The position numbers and the translations under genes were made by a program. 64,000 nt of DNA from an uncultured Bacteroides sp. (GTDB lineage Bacteria; Bacteroidota; Bacteroidia; Bacteroidales; Bacteroidaceae), in NCBI RefSeq assembly GCF_963676325.1, contig NZ_OY781099.1, forward strand, positions 2,232,001 to 2,296,000. The letters run 5' to 3'. The notes beneath the pieces were generated by a model. That model saw nothing but the letters and a program-made list of their open reading frames with translations, had not been told where the DNA came from and made no database searches. Of this stretch, positions 38,240-47,182 are shown one piece after another. Each line of letters begins with the position of its first letter. Position 1 is the stretch's first letter.

Positions 38240-39172
38240 TTAATCCCTATCATATCTATCAGGCCGTTCTGTGTGTTTCAGGTTAGCAGCCTTGTCTTTT
38301 TTAACAACATCGGCCAAAGCAACAGTTCCGGCAATACCACCAAGCCCCATAGTCTCAACCGCCGTGCTTGGCACAACTACAATGGTAGCGTTTGTTTTCA
38401 ATCCTTCGTAAAGCATATTCATGGCACGAAGATGGAAAGCATTTGGATTTTCAGAATAGGTCTCAGCCGCTTCAACAAATTTGCTGGCAATCTGGCGTTC
38501 CGAGTCACCAAGAATAACTCTCGCCTGACGTTCCCGCTCAGCCTGAGCCTGCATAGACATGGCTGCCTCAAGCCCCTGAGGAATAAGCACATCCTTAACC
38601 TCCACCGAGATTACATTGATACCCCAAGGCTCTGTTCTTTCATCAATAATAACCTGCAAAAGAGCACTTATCTTATCACGCCCTTCCAGCATATCGGCAA
38701 GCATTGTTTTACCAATCACATCGCGAAGAGCAGTCTGCGAAGCCCAGCTGATGGCGCTGTTATAATCAGCAACATCCAGCGCTGCCTTTTTCGGGTCAAC
38801 AACCTTCCAGAAAAGTACAGCATCCACATCAACCGGAACAGTATCTTTGGTTAGTGTCTTTTCCGCCTTAAATGATGTACTTATCACACGGATATCAATC
38901 CAATATGGAATATTATCAAGTACGGGAATAATAAAAAAGATACCGGGGCCTCTAAGAGACTGGAATCTTCCCAAACGAAGCACAACGGCTCTATTCCATT
39001 GAGTTGCTACTTTTGTAGACCAAGAGATTAATACTGCAGCCAATCCAAAAATAATTATAATAGTCTGGCTTACACCCGACTTCAATTCACTGTCAACAGC
39101 AAATGCTAATGCTGCTCCAAGTCCTGCAATCACAATAAAAAGAAGCATTGCAACTGAACTATCGTTTCTCAT
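38240..39172 (-). CDS. Slipin (SPFH/stomatin family) membrane protein
   Basis: Has 310 residues: two N-terminal membrane helices (about 6-25 and 34-50), an SPFH domain (about 55-230, with NRAVVLRLGRFQSLRGPGIF) and a coiled coil with AQAERERQARVILGDSERQ. SPFH proteins form membrane rings or microdomains and regulate proteases; slipins often pair with a NfeD protein, but none is adjacent. The esterase gene begins 53 bp downstream. Confidence 0.93.
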   Translation of the reverse strand: MRNDSSVAMLLFIVIAGLGAALAFAVDSELKSGVSQTIIIIFGLAAVLISWSTKVATQWNRAVVLRLGRFQSLRGPGIFFIIPVLDNIPYWIDIRVISTSFKAEKTLTKDTVPVDVDAVLFWKVVDPKKAALDVADYNSAISWASQTALRDVIGKTMLADMLEGRDKISALLQVIIDERTEPWGINVISVEVKDVLIPQGLEAAMSMQAQAERERQARVILGDSERQIASKFVEAAETYSENPNAFHLRAMNMLYEGLKTNATIVVVPSTAVETMGLGGIAGTVALADVVKKDKAANLKHTERPDRYDRD

Positions 39173-39340
39173 TTTTCCTATAGATTAGAGGGTTACTAAT
39201 TCCGTCCTGAATAACAATATCATTTAGAGATAACAACTAACTTACTGCAGATGTTTAGTTTAATGTAATGAATATGTTATAATCGCCTCGTTTTAGAAGA
39301 GAATATTTGAAATTTAGTTAGAGATGCAAAGCAAAGCAAC

Positions 39341-40540
39341 TTATTCTTCAGGACATTGCCAGAAGTATTTATCATTATTGGTTACAATTCTTTTTTCGGA
39401 TTTACTTTCAGGTGTAGTAGAAGGATCAAGAGAAATATATGCGGGCAATGGTTTGCCATTTACTTTAGTTTCAGTATTATACTCATTCCTTACCGCGCAC
39501 TCTAAACGGTAGAGATTCTTCGTCATATAAAAATCCAGATATTCTGCTTGCGTCTCTTTCTGCTTATTGTTCCAGTTGGCATCGTCATTCAAATGAAGAG
39601 GAGCTCCACTGAGAAGTCTTTCGCGAACTTCAGCAATGCCAAGCATAGTTCCTTTATTATCTGTAACATAAGCTTCAAAAGTGGGATCAATCCAAATCCA
39701 CTTATTCAGAGTATTAGAATAAACAGCATTTATAACATGGCAATCATTGATGTATTTCTTTGGTAAGCACACAACATAACGAGACTTAAAACCCATTGCC
39801 AGATAACATTCATTGAGCATCATTGCCATCATTCTGCAGTTTATTCCCCTATTCTCTTTTTTACATATATTTACCAGATCAATAGCATTCTTTGATTCCG
39901 GACTTGGAGAAGCGCCATCATGGCGAACCACATTATGCGCCCAGTGAAGTAAATTCTTTATTTTTGAGATTTCATTTCCGCTTCCGGCAACACTATCAAG
40001 GTTAAAATGCTGACGAATACGAACAAGATTACTATCGTTAGGAGCCAGATATGTAAATTGGGGCAAAGAAGAATCTGCCTTAACGACATATCCCCCACCT
40101 TGCTTTAATATATATGAATAATCACCTTCGCCACGAATCTTATACATAGTAGAAATAAATTGCTTTTCCTTCCTTATATTGTCAAGATCATGATCACGCA
40201 CAGCATGCGCATAAGAAACCCACTGATGTTCTGTTGCCTTAACAAAAGATGCAACGGCTAGTTTCTTCTTTTTCTGGCAAGATTGACAACAAGCCAGATT
40301 ATAATATAGCTCTCCAATATAAGAATCAGCCTCTTCTTTTATATTCTGAGGATAAGATTCAAAAGTCTTAATCATTCCATTACAAATACCTTCCAGTTTC
40401 TTGTAATCTTTTGCTTCTCTTGCTTTTTGAATCGGAGCATTCTGTTCATTAATGTACTTGGATACATCATCTTTGGTTATTTGTGCAGATGCATAAGACG
40501 TACATAGCACAGCAAACAATAAATAAATAATTCTTTTCAT
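39341..40540 (-). CDS. Secreted transglutaminase-like protein
   Basis: Has 399 residues with a signal peptide ending at SAQ. A transglutaminase-core triad is visible: Cys in RGINCRMMAMML (about 230), His in INDCHVINAVYS (about 264) and Asp in KWIWIDPTFEAYV (about 281). The N-terminal 150 residues are helical and unassigned. Family members act as proteases or transferases on peptides. It has its own promoter (TATATTTG, minus strand, 40594-40601). Confidence 0.85.
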   Translation of the reverse strand: MKRIIYLLFAVLCTSYASAQITKDDVSKYINEQNAPIQKAREAKDYKKLEGICNGMIKTFESYPQNIKEEADSYIGELYYNLACCQSCQKKKKLAVASFVKATEHQWVSYAHAVRDHDLDNIRKEKQFISTMYKIRGEGDYSYILKQGGGYVVKADSSLPQFTYLAPNDSNLVRIRQHFNLDSVAGSGNEISKIKNLLHWAHNVVRHDGASPSPESKNAIDLVNICKKENRGINCRMMAMMLNECYLAMGFKSRYVVCLPKKYINDCHVINAVYSNTLNKWIWIDPTFEAYVTDNKGTMLGIAEVRERLLSGAPLHLNDDANWNNKQKETQAEYLDFYMTKNLYRLECAVRNEYNTETKVNGKPLPAYISLDPSTTPESKSEKRIVTNNDKYFWQCPEE

Positions 40541-40593
40541 AGACTCATTTTTAGTAGTTCTTCTGTTTTGTTTTTTATTCTACATTTTATCTA

Positions 40594-40601
40594 CAAATAT
40601 A
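40594..40601 (-). promoter_or_regulatory. Putative -7 box of the transglutaminase-like gene
   Basis: The minus strand reads TATATTTG, an exact match, 53 bp before the start. Confidence 0.45.
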
Positions 40602-40659
40602 GGCCTTATATTTTCATTACAATAATAATATTTATATAATTAATTCATATATTTGCCCA

Positions 40660-40893
40660 ATAATATTAGGAAACATAACCCTGATTTACAAGCAGAAATA
40701 TACCGGTAATGTATTCACTTCGATGTTAGGAGTTGAGATTGACTACCATTTATTTAAATACCTCAGCATAGGTATAGAAACATCTCTTTTGCCCGGCAAA
40801 TACAAAAAGCTGAAATCAGAAAGTTCTGAGTTTACGGCAAAAGAAATAACTACCAGATTAAGCACTGGAGCCAAAATTATTATTACTCTTTAA
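40660..40893 (+). pseudogene. Remnant: C-terminal end of an outer-membrane beta-barrel protein
   Basis: An open frame without a start codon encodes about 70 residues including IYKQKYTGNVFTSMLGVEID, then FKYLSIGIETSLLPGKY and a terminal STGAKIIITL before TAA at 40891. Alternating strands and the Thr/Leu-ended last strand resemble PorT-type barrels, like the intact one at 10.3 kb. The N-terminal two-thirds are missing. I infer a decayed gene. Confidence 0.7.
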
Positions 40894-40910
40894 ATTGATT
40901 TATGATGATT

Positions 40911-40954
40911 CTTACAGCTCGGATGGAAATACCGATGTTTCTTTAGTGTAATGC
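40911..40954 (-). pseudogene. Remnant: last codons of an EFR1-type flavodoxin/ferredoxin gene
   Basis: The first 40 bases match the 3' end of the intact EFR1 gene (47195 on) at 35 of 40 positions. The minus strand reads TLKKHRYFHP against TLKKHQYFHP in the intact protein. The stop position is lost. It shows a second copy of that gene once existed here. Confidence 0.7.
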
Positions 40955-40960
40955 AATATT

Positions 40961-41676
40961 TTCCGCCAAAAGTAACGTAGAACTTTTTTTTTGTGCATTT
41001 TATCTACCTATCTGCTACCAATCCACATTAATAATCTGATAATTAGCATTATAAGCTAGTAGCAGATAAACTTTCTGTACAATTCATCTGCTACTAAAAT
41101 CAGTTATCTGCTACTAACCGGCTATTTCAATTACACAATAATGTTGTAAACAACAACCTTTTTTGCTTCCTCGGATATAGCATTTTATTTAATGAGTTAC
41201 CCGTTTTTTCCATCTAAGCTAAGTGAGCCTTCATATGAAAACCCATGGGTTCACAGATGAAGGCTCATGGGTTTTCATTCGAGAACCCATGAGTCTTCAA
41301 CTGAGAACTCACTTATATTTCCTTGCAAAATTGGTTAATCTATCAGTAAAAAGTGCTAAATACGCCCATCACCATAAACTACATTCAACTTGGCTGTATC
41401 CTTATAAAGCAGAATATTCGCCATCTAGGCATTAGCAGCAGCACCTGCTATAATGCTGTAGAGCGTTCAATTCAGTAGCAGATGACTCTGTTTTGTAGCA
41501 GATAATCACGATTTTGTAGCAGATAAACGGTTAAACTTTTTTATCTGCTACTAGCTGAAAGCTCTTATTTAAAAGGCTTTTGTGCCTTTTGGTGGAAGAT
41601 GGTGGAGATGAAATGTCTGCAAACATAATAAATAAGAAGCTTAATGCATTATCTTCCACCAAAAGTAACCAAGAAC
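40961..41676. repeat. Intergenic word-repeat region E/F bounded by direct repeats
   Basis: TATCTGCTAC or its complement occurs eight times, four per strand: 41009, 41059, 41086 (ATCTGCTAC), 41105, 41475 (one mismatch), 41495, 41516 and 41542. Between them, AACCCATGGG/AACCCATGAG words form a nested palindromic block at 41223-41312. A 23-bp direct repeat beginning TTCC(G/A)CCAAAAGTAAC marks both ends (40961-40983 and 41654-41676, 20 of 23 matches). CTTTTGGTGGAAGAT (41586-41600) pairs perfectly with 41651-41665. No gene is credible inside. Confidence 0.85.
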
Positions 41677-41717
41677 CTACACATTTATCGTTCTTAATTA
41701 TTTTATAAGAATCAACC

Positions 41718-41855
41718 TTATTTAAAATTTACTGGTTGTACTTTAACTGTAGTAGGTTTCTTCAAAAACGAATTCATTTTTAAAGCTTCAGCAACTATTA
41801 ATGTCAGTAATAAGATAAGGATTATATACACTAAATATTTAATTTTCTTTTTCAT
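41718..41855 (-). CDS. Small single-helix membrane protein, 45 residues
   Basis: Starts MKKKIKYLVYIILILLLTLI, with a membrane helix at about 7-23 and a short exposed tail KKPTTVKVQPVNFK. The start overlaps the end of the upstream 63-residue frame by 17 bp, on the same strand. A basic N-terminus plus one clean helix argues for a real gene. Function unknown. Confidence 0.55.
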   Translation of the reverse strand: MKKKIKYLVYIILILLLTLIVAEALKMNSFLKKPTTVKVQPVNFK

Positions 41856-42030
41856 ATCGAATTTCTGCAAATGCTTCAAGTTTATTTATACAATTATTTA
41901 CTACAGAAAATGAGCTGTTCCTTTTCCACCAATCATTTTTTATCGAATAAGCTTTTCTTGTATTTTTAAAATCAAGATGTATCCTTCCGATAAAAAAAGG
42001 CTTCAGAATAAATTCAACTTTAATAATCAA
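41839..42030 (-). CDS. Hypothetical 63-residue protein
   Basis: Starts MIIKVEFILKPFFIGRIHL; no signal or clear membrane segment, mixed charged and aromatic composition. Its ATG overlaps the DUF2059 stop by 4 bp (ATGA), which supports translation coupled to that gene. I recognise no family. It could instead be a remnant of a longer gene. Confidence 0.5.
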   Translation of the reverse strand: MIIKVEFILKPFFIGRIHLDFKNTRKAYSIKNDWWKRNSSFSVVNNCINKLEAFAEIRYEKEN

Positions 42031-42791
42031 TTGCTTTTCTCCGGTATACCGCGCATAACCGTTGTATCATTTTTATCGGGCGCAACATTCAAGTCTTTTA
42101 TCATTGAATTAGTGTTCAGTATAACTTTTTTCATTAGTTCAAACAATCGTTCCGATATATTTACTTCACTCGCTTTCGTTATCGTAAAATGGAACGTTTT
42201 ATTTTCATATTTAACGTAAGGATCCATTCTGTCTATTGCTTTTTTGAAAATTAGCTTTTGTTCGGCAGTGGCATTTTGAAGGTTTGAAATATCCATATCT
42301 AAATACTCATTCTTCATTTGAGCAATAAAAGCTGAATCAGCCACGTGTTTCGGCTTCGTGCTGATTGTTATGTTTTCGGGTTTAAAGATTGGGTCTTTCA
42401 AAAACTCTCCCAAGTATTTAGTTTTAATTATATTCATTAGTTCATTTTGAATGTCAGGTGCTGAATTTATAAGCTTCTGTCCTGTCTTGGTTTTGTAAAA
42501 ACGAATCAGGTCTTTTATTTCCTGTTGAGTATAATACCTGTCATATATTCCAACCATATCTTCGTCCATAATTTTCTTAAACATTGGTTTAATTGAATTC
42601 ATTAATGAACCGGTTAACCCTTTTGAAACACTATCCTTTTGTAAATTCTGAAACGGAATCATAAGTTTATCGAACATTGATTCTGTCTTCATTAAACTGA
42701 ATAACTCCTTGATTGATTCATGTTTGGTTTGAGAAAAAGCATTAAAAGTGGTTACTGCAAGAATGATTGAAACTAATATTATTTTTTTCAT
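42027..42791 (-). CDS. DUF2059-domain secreted protein
   Basis: Has 254 residues with a signal peptide ending at FSQ. The DUF2059 core is at about 70-130: YDRYYTQQEIKDLIRFYKTK then TGQKLINSAPDIQNELM. Function unknown; homologues are widespread periplasmic proteins. It sits between a TlpA-type thioredoxin (58 bp upstream) and two tiny genes. A broken first exon-like copy of this same gene start lies at 46619-46716. Confidence 0.85.
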   Translation of the reverse strand: MKKIILVSIILAVTTFNAFSQTKHESIKELFSLMKTESMFDKLMIPFQNLQKDSVSKGLTGSLMNSIKPMFKKIMDEDMVGIYDRYYTQQEIKDLIRFYKTKTGQKLINSAPDIQNELMNIIKTKYLGEFLKDPIFKPENITISTKPKHVADSAFIAQMKNEYLDMDISNLQNATAEQKLIFKKAIDRMDPYVKYENKTFHFTITKASEVNISERLFELMKKVILNTNSMIKDLNVAPDKNDTTVMRGIPEKSN

Positions 42792-42849
42792 AATGATTGA
42801 TTTATTGATATTGTTTTTGTCTAAATAAAAGCGATATATATCGCTTGTT

Positions 42850-45405
42850 TTAGTTCTTAATATACTTCTCTAATTCCAGTTTTAGCATTTGATTGTCAAA
42901 ATGTCCAAAATTGGGATTTATGATTTCACCCGTTTTTCCTACTAACACATAATGTGGTATTCCTGAAATATTGAACATAGAAGTTAGAAAATTCCATTCA
43001 TCTGTTGTAACGCGGTAGTGTTCGCCCTTAATATCGGGAATCATATTAGACCATGTGCTTTGTGGTGACGATGGATTGGTGATATACACAAACACAATAT
43101 CTTTACCGGCTAATTCTTCTTTAAGAGGTTTAATTTGTTCAATGCCACTGCGACATGGACTGCACCAGGTAGCCCAGAAATCAACATAAATCACTTTTCC
43201 CTTGTACTTCTTAATAATGCCATCAAAGATCTTACCAGCTTCAGTCTTAGGAGTCTCGTTTACTACAAACCCTGTCTTTTTCTTATTGGCTTCCAGCTTG
43301 GTTATTGCCTGATTATTGCATAATTCTACATAATCGGCAATGAACGGAGTACTAAATTGCTGTTGAATAGTTTTTAATTTTTTAGGACTAACTGGTGACA
43401 GTTCTTCAAGTATATTACGACAATAATCTTGTGCTAACATCACGTCACTGGCCAATCCTTCTTGTATGCCAAATAACGTTTTCAGATTTTTATTGCGGTT
43501 TTCATTCGACTTTTGAGCAAAGAATTCATTTATAAAAGGGGTATGCTTTATATGGAATGCATTTGTTGAATCACCGGATGTAATATAAAACTCATGCATT
43601 TTCTTAATCTTTTCCGAATTATCATGTTTAGTTATAATCTTCCATAGTTTCTTTTCGTCTGCAGTCAATTTAATTTTATTGTCTTTAAAGTATTTATCGA
43701 CAACAGTATTATCTGCTTTTGGAGTATTTTTGTATACGCTTTTAAAATCTTCCTGATATTTAGTATAAAATGCTGTTATTTGCTTACTATATTTCTCATT
43801 ATAGGCCTTTTCCTCTGCCGAGTTGGAAATCAAATCCGCCTCGTTTAGCTTCTCTAACATTAATTTCTCAGACTCGGTAAAGGTATATCCCGATTTCTCC
43901 AGCTCAGCACCCAAACCCTGTGTATTGATCGAGAATGAATTCCCAGTTCGCAAAATATCTAAATACTTAAATCTGTTTATAAATGAATTGTAGCCAGAGG
44001 ATATTACTGCCAGTGGATTATTTACCGATTCATTGTTTACGAAATCAAGATATTCTACTGTAAGCGAATCTATCTTTATTGGTAGAGTTCTTTGTGTATA
44101 TGGAATATTGTTTTTTTGACGGTAAGCACTTTCATAAAAATCGCCATAGTCCATCATACATTCTTCATACCCATATTTTAATTCCATTTTCATCACCTGA
44201 TATGCTTTAGCGGAAATGGTATTGGTTTTCATTATTGAATCTAATGCATTCATATCTTTCGTTTGAAAACGCTTACAGTATTCTTTGTATTGTGTAGGCG
44301 ACATATCAAGAATTTTACCTTGCATGTTTCTATAATCAAAGCTTCTTATTTTTATTAATTCAGACATATCTGAGTTAATTTTGGCAGATTTTCCCATGAA
44401 AAGCTGATTGGATGTACCCAATAGCTGAAAGACCTCTTTCCCTGGTTCTAAGAAAACAGATCCATTGTAAATGGACGAACGTACGTAGCAAAGATGCGGA
44501 TAATAAACAGGTAGTTTAGTTGAAAAGGAACCATTTTCATTGACATTTATTAAAAATGTATTTTGTTTTCCGGTAATAATATCGTCGATGGAAATAGAAA
44601 GTGTTTTTACACCAACGCGTGGAGTATAGTCTTTAATATAACCACTGTAGGTTGCGGAATCAATCTTGAAGACAGGTAACTCATAAGGTTTGTCATCTGC
44701 CGGTTTTTTCTTTTGGGCTTCAGCAGCATTATTACTATATTCATTTAAATCTTGAGCCGATAAGCCTAACAAAACATTGTTCGGTGAAGTAATTTTGTAA
44801 AACAATTCTATATATTCTCCATCACTCTTGAGGTTTAATGAATTTACAGCCTTCTTGATTTTAGGATAATTGAAACTCCAAAGCTTATTTTTGTAAACAA
44901 TATATTTGTCATAAAAACCAAATTCCCAGTTTCCTGTCGATTTATCAAACCAATTTCCGCTCAATCCCTTTGGTAAACCTGATTTGATCATAGCTGGCTT
45001 AATCTCTATATCGTAAATAAACCAACTACCACCTTCATTGGCTTCGCCATAATCAATATAGCTTGTAGTTTTAGCAATGGCAGGAAATATCAATTTATAG
45101 CTTACATCACCCGACACAGGCATAGTATATCGGTCATTTAAAGGAATTCCCACAGAATATTTAATAAAAAGTTTCTCACCTCCTACAGGCTGAATATAGG
45201 TTTCTTTTGGAATACTTATCCACCAACCCGGAGTATATTTGGTGCAAATAGACAAAACTGTAGCAGTATCAGTTAGCTCTACTTTTGTAATTGTTGAATT
45301 ATTATTCAGGCTTAATCCTGTCCTTGGATTTTTAATAACAGATTGAGAGTAAGCCACGATTGCTGATAAAAGAAATAATAGAAAGATCAGTTGTGTTTTT
45401 TTCAT
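42850..45405 (-). CDS. TlpA-type thioredoxin-fold protein with long N-terminal region
   Basis: Has 851 residues with a signal peptide ending at AYSQ. The C-terminal 140 residues are a TlpA/ResA-like thioredoxin domain: VIYVDFWATWCSPCRSGIEQ with the CSPC redox pair and the cis-Pro loop SGIPHYVLVG. The first 700 residues contain beta-rich and helical parts of unknown type. Such periplasmic proteins reduce or isomerise disulfides, or act in cytochrome maturation; the partner is unknown. It probably shares a transcript with the DUF2059 gene. Confidence 0.88.
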   Translation of the reverse strand: MKKTQLIFLLFLLSAIVAYSQSVIKNPRTGLSLNNNSTITKVELTDTATVLSICTKYTPGWWISIPKETYIQPVGGEKLFIKYSVGIPLNDRYTMPVSGDVSYKLIFPAIAKTTSYIDYGEANEGGSWFIYDIEIKPAMIKSGLPKGLSGNWFDKSTGNWEFGFYDKYIVYKNKLWSFNYPKIKKAVNSLNLKSDGEYIELFYKITSPNNVLLGLSAQDLNEYSNNAAEAQKKKPADDKPYELPVFKIDSATYSGYIKDYTPRVGVKTLSISIDDIITGKQNTFLINVNENGSFSTKLPVYYPHLCYVRSSIYNGSVFLEPGKEVFQLLGTSNQLFMGKSAKINSDMSELIKIRSFDYRNMQGKILDMSPTQYKEYCKRFQTKDMNALDSIMKTNTISAKAYQVMKMELKYGYEECMMDYGDFYESAYRQKNNIPYTQRTLPIKIDSLTVEYLDFVNNESVNNPLAVISSGYNSFINRFKYLDILRTGNSFSINTQGLGAELEKSGYTFTESEKLMLEKLNEADLISNSAEEKAYNEKYSKQITAFYTKYQEDFKSVYKNTPKADNTVVDKYFKDNKIKLTADEKKLWKIITKHDNSEKIKKMHEFYITSGDSTNAFHIKHTPFINEFFAQKSNENRNKNLKTLFGIQEGLASDVMLAQDYCRNILEELSPVSPKKLKTIQQQFSTPFIADYVELCNNQAITKLEANKKKTGFVVNETPKTEAGKIFDGIIKKYKGKVIYVDFWATWCSPCRSGIEQIKPLKEELAGKDIVFVYITNPSSPQSTWSNMIPDIKGEHYRVTTDEWNFLTSMFNISGIPHYVLVGKTGEIINPNFGHFDNQMLKLELEKYIKN

Positions 45406-45467
45406 CTTCGATTTGTTTTTTAGATTTGGTTATTTGTTTTTAATTATATTTCTTCTTTACTTGCTGA

Positions 45468-45593
45468 TTAATGCACAAAGAACAAACCCGCACCAGCAGA
45501 GAGTAACTTCAAAGCTTTTGTTCTTACCTTTAACAATTTTCTAATTTCAATATCACTCCTACAATCATCACCACACTTGTTCTCCATTTTCAT
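45468..45593 (-). CDS. Possible small peptide gene, 41 residues
   Basis: MKMENKCGDDCRSDIEIRKL is followed by LKVRTKALKLLSAGAGLFFV and a final His. It lies in the gap between the DUF6624 and TlpA-type genes, same strand. No family is recognised and such a short frame could be chance. The Cys pair and amphipathic tail are the only points in its favour. Confidence 0.25.
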   Translation of the reverse strand: MKMENKCGDDCRSDIEIRKLLKVRTKALKLLSAGAGLFFVH

Positions 45594-45631
45594 AGGTAAA
45601 GATTCGTTCTATCGAGATTGAAATGAACGAT

Positions 45632-46570
45632 TTAATCAAATGTTGGTGGTCTAAACTTTGTTCCTGGCACATAGTCAATACCAAACAGCTTCAAGTAATC
45701 TTTCAATGGGATAAGCCCCATTTCTTTGCGTCGTTTATCGACATTTTCCTCATCCCTTATTGGAAAATAAGTGTACTTGCTTAACTTACCTGTAGCAGGA
45801 TCTTTCATTTGAAAAACTTGTGTTCCATAAATCTGATAATGAGTTTCATTTGCTGCTATTCTATCTTGCAATAGAGCTACGGATTCAGCACTTGCTTCTT
45901 TATTTTTAGCTGCATCCAGTAATTGATCAAGATATTTTTTTTGAATCTGATTGTTAGAATGCTGAATGACCATAAATGCTCCATTAGCAGCTACTTTACC
46001 AACCATTGTAAAAGTAGGCCATCCATGCTCTTTTATTATTTCCTCAACCCGTACCAAATTAATACTATCAATATGTATTGTATTTCTATCAAGATATTTT
46101 AAACCATATCCACGAGCGTATTGATCTCTTATGAAAATATGAAATAATTCTACGGCAAGTTTTGGTTTTGTTGCATTGGGTATTGTAGTCAGAAATGTCG
46201 AATCAATTTTATCAGTAATTACTTTCCAGCAAGGTAGAGAATGTAAACTTTCAAAATCTGTATCGGATAATATGAATCTATTATAATCAGGATTACTTTT
46301 AATGGAGCGCGAAAGATAAAAACAGGTACTATCAATGTCATTTTTAGCCATGTAACAAATAGCTAAATTATAGTTGTTTATTCGTTTTATTCTTATTGCA
46401 TTAGTATCATTTTTAAGCTTATTTATCTGCATGTCAGCCGTATTCTTTGCTTTAAGTGTATCTGCAAAAAGTATTATTTTACCTATAATTTTAAATTGTC
46501 CATATAGTTGTGCATTAGCATTTACAACTAATGAGCCAAGTATAAAGAGTATAATTATTGTTCTTTTCAT
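45632..46570 (-). CDS. DUF6624-domain secreted protein
   Basis: Has 312 residues with a signal peptide ending near NAQ. A helical, TPR-like region (about 40-110) precedes the DUF6624 domain (about 150-310), recognisable by IIKEHGWPTFTMVGKVAANG, the QHSNN motif, YQIYGTQV and a final LKLFGIDYVPG. Function unknown. It is first in a leftward run with the TlpA-type protein. Confidence 0.82.
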   Translation of the reverse strand: MKRTIIILFILGSLVVNANAQLYGQFKIIGKIILFADTLKAKNTADMQINKLKNDTNAIRIKRINNYNLAICYMAKNDIDSTCFYLSRSIKSNPDYNRFILSDTDFESLHSLPCWKVITDKIDSTFLTTIPNATKPKLAVELFHIFIRDQYARGYGLKYLDRNTIHIDSINLVRVEEIIKEHGWPTFTMVGKVAANGAFMVIQHSNNQIQKKYLDQLLDAAKNKEASAESVALLQDRIAANETHYQIYGTQVFQMKDPATGKLSKYTYFPIRDEENVDKRRKEMGLIPLKDYLKLFGIDYVPGTKFRPPTFD

Positions 46571-46618
46571 TTTTTATTTGTTGTGAGTAAAATCTCTGAA
46601 TGTTAAATTGGCGATTTC

Positions 46619-46716
46619 TTATTTCATCAACTTCTTGATTAATTCATTTTTAGTTTGAGGAAACGTAGTAAGGAATGACACTGAACAAAGAATTGAAACT
46701 AAGATTATTTTTTTAT
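46619..46716 (-). pseudogene. Remnant: 5' end of a DUF2059 gene
   Basis: The minus strand encodes KKIILVSILCSVSFLTTFPQ then TKNELIKKLMK and a stop. It matches the start of the intact DUF2059 gene (KKIILVSIILAVTTFNAFSQ, TKHESIKEL), but the ATG is lost by a one-base deletion and the frame ends after about 32 codons. A duplicated gene decayed here. Confidence 0.7.
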
Positions 46717-47182
46717 AATGATTGAAAGTTGTTGTTTAGCAAGTCTGGGTATGAAGTAAAGCCCACTAATAGAAGTCGGAGACTGGTTGTATATAAACAA
46801 TGGAAATACAATTTTATACTTTTCATAGTTTTTGGTTATAGCTTTCAGATTAAAGTATAACAAAGATAGAACATAATATATTTTCGCATTTATAATTATA
46901 GATATTTTATTTATAATTATAAATACAAATCCATAGTACGCATCATTTTATTTCAATCCACACATCAATAAATAGAAGTATTCCAAAGGCTTATAATGGC
47001 GAGAACTACTATAGGCTATAGTAGTTCTTTAGATATTATTAAAAAAATGAATCATATAAATAAAAGTATTTTCTATTTATATGTTAATCATTTATCCTGA
47101 TACATCAAACATAAAGCCTGATGCGTATAACCAATCTGAAGTAAAAACAAAAGTAAGGAGTACAAATCTAACAGAGTTTAAA
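46717..47182. other. Gene-free AT-rich stretch with a perfect palindrome
   Basis: AGAACTACTATAG (47002-47014) and CTATAGTAGTTCT (47016-47028) are perfect 13-bp arms around a single base. A TTATAATTATAA-type AT palindrome lies near 46894-46925. No T-run follows the palindrome, so it is not a clear terminator. No gene is seen. Confidence 0.5.

Noticed and set aside
41223..41435. 70-codon frame MSLHMKTHGFTDEGS
   Set aside because: It is created by the palindromic AACCCATG words; no start signal, and composition follows the DNA repeat.
41009..41551. CRISPR array from repeated TATCTGCTAC
   Set aside because: Copies are 10 bp, in both orientations and irregularly spaced; there is no constant spacer length and no cas gene in the window.
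46714..46829. 37-codon minus-strand frame starting MKSIKLYFHC
   Set aside because: No family and it overlaps the decayed DUF2059 start; likely chance.
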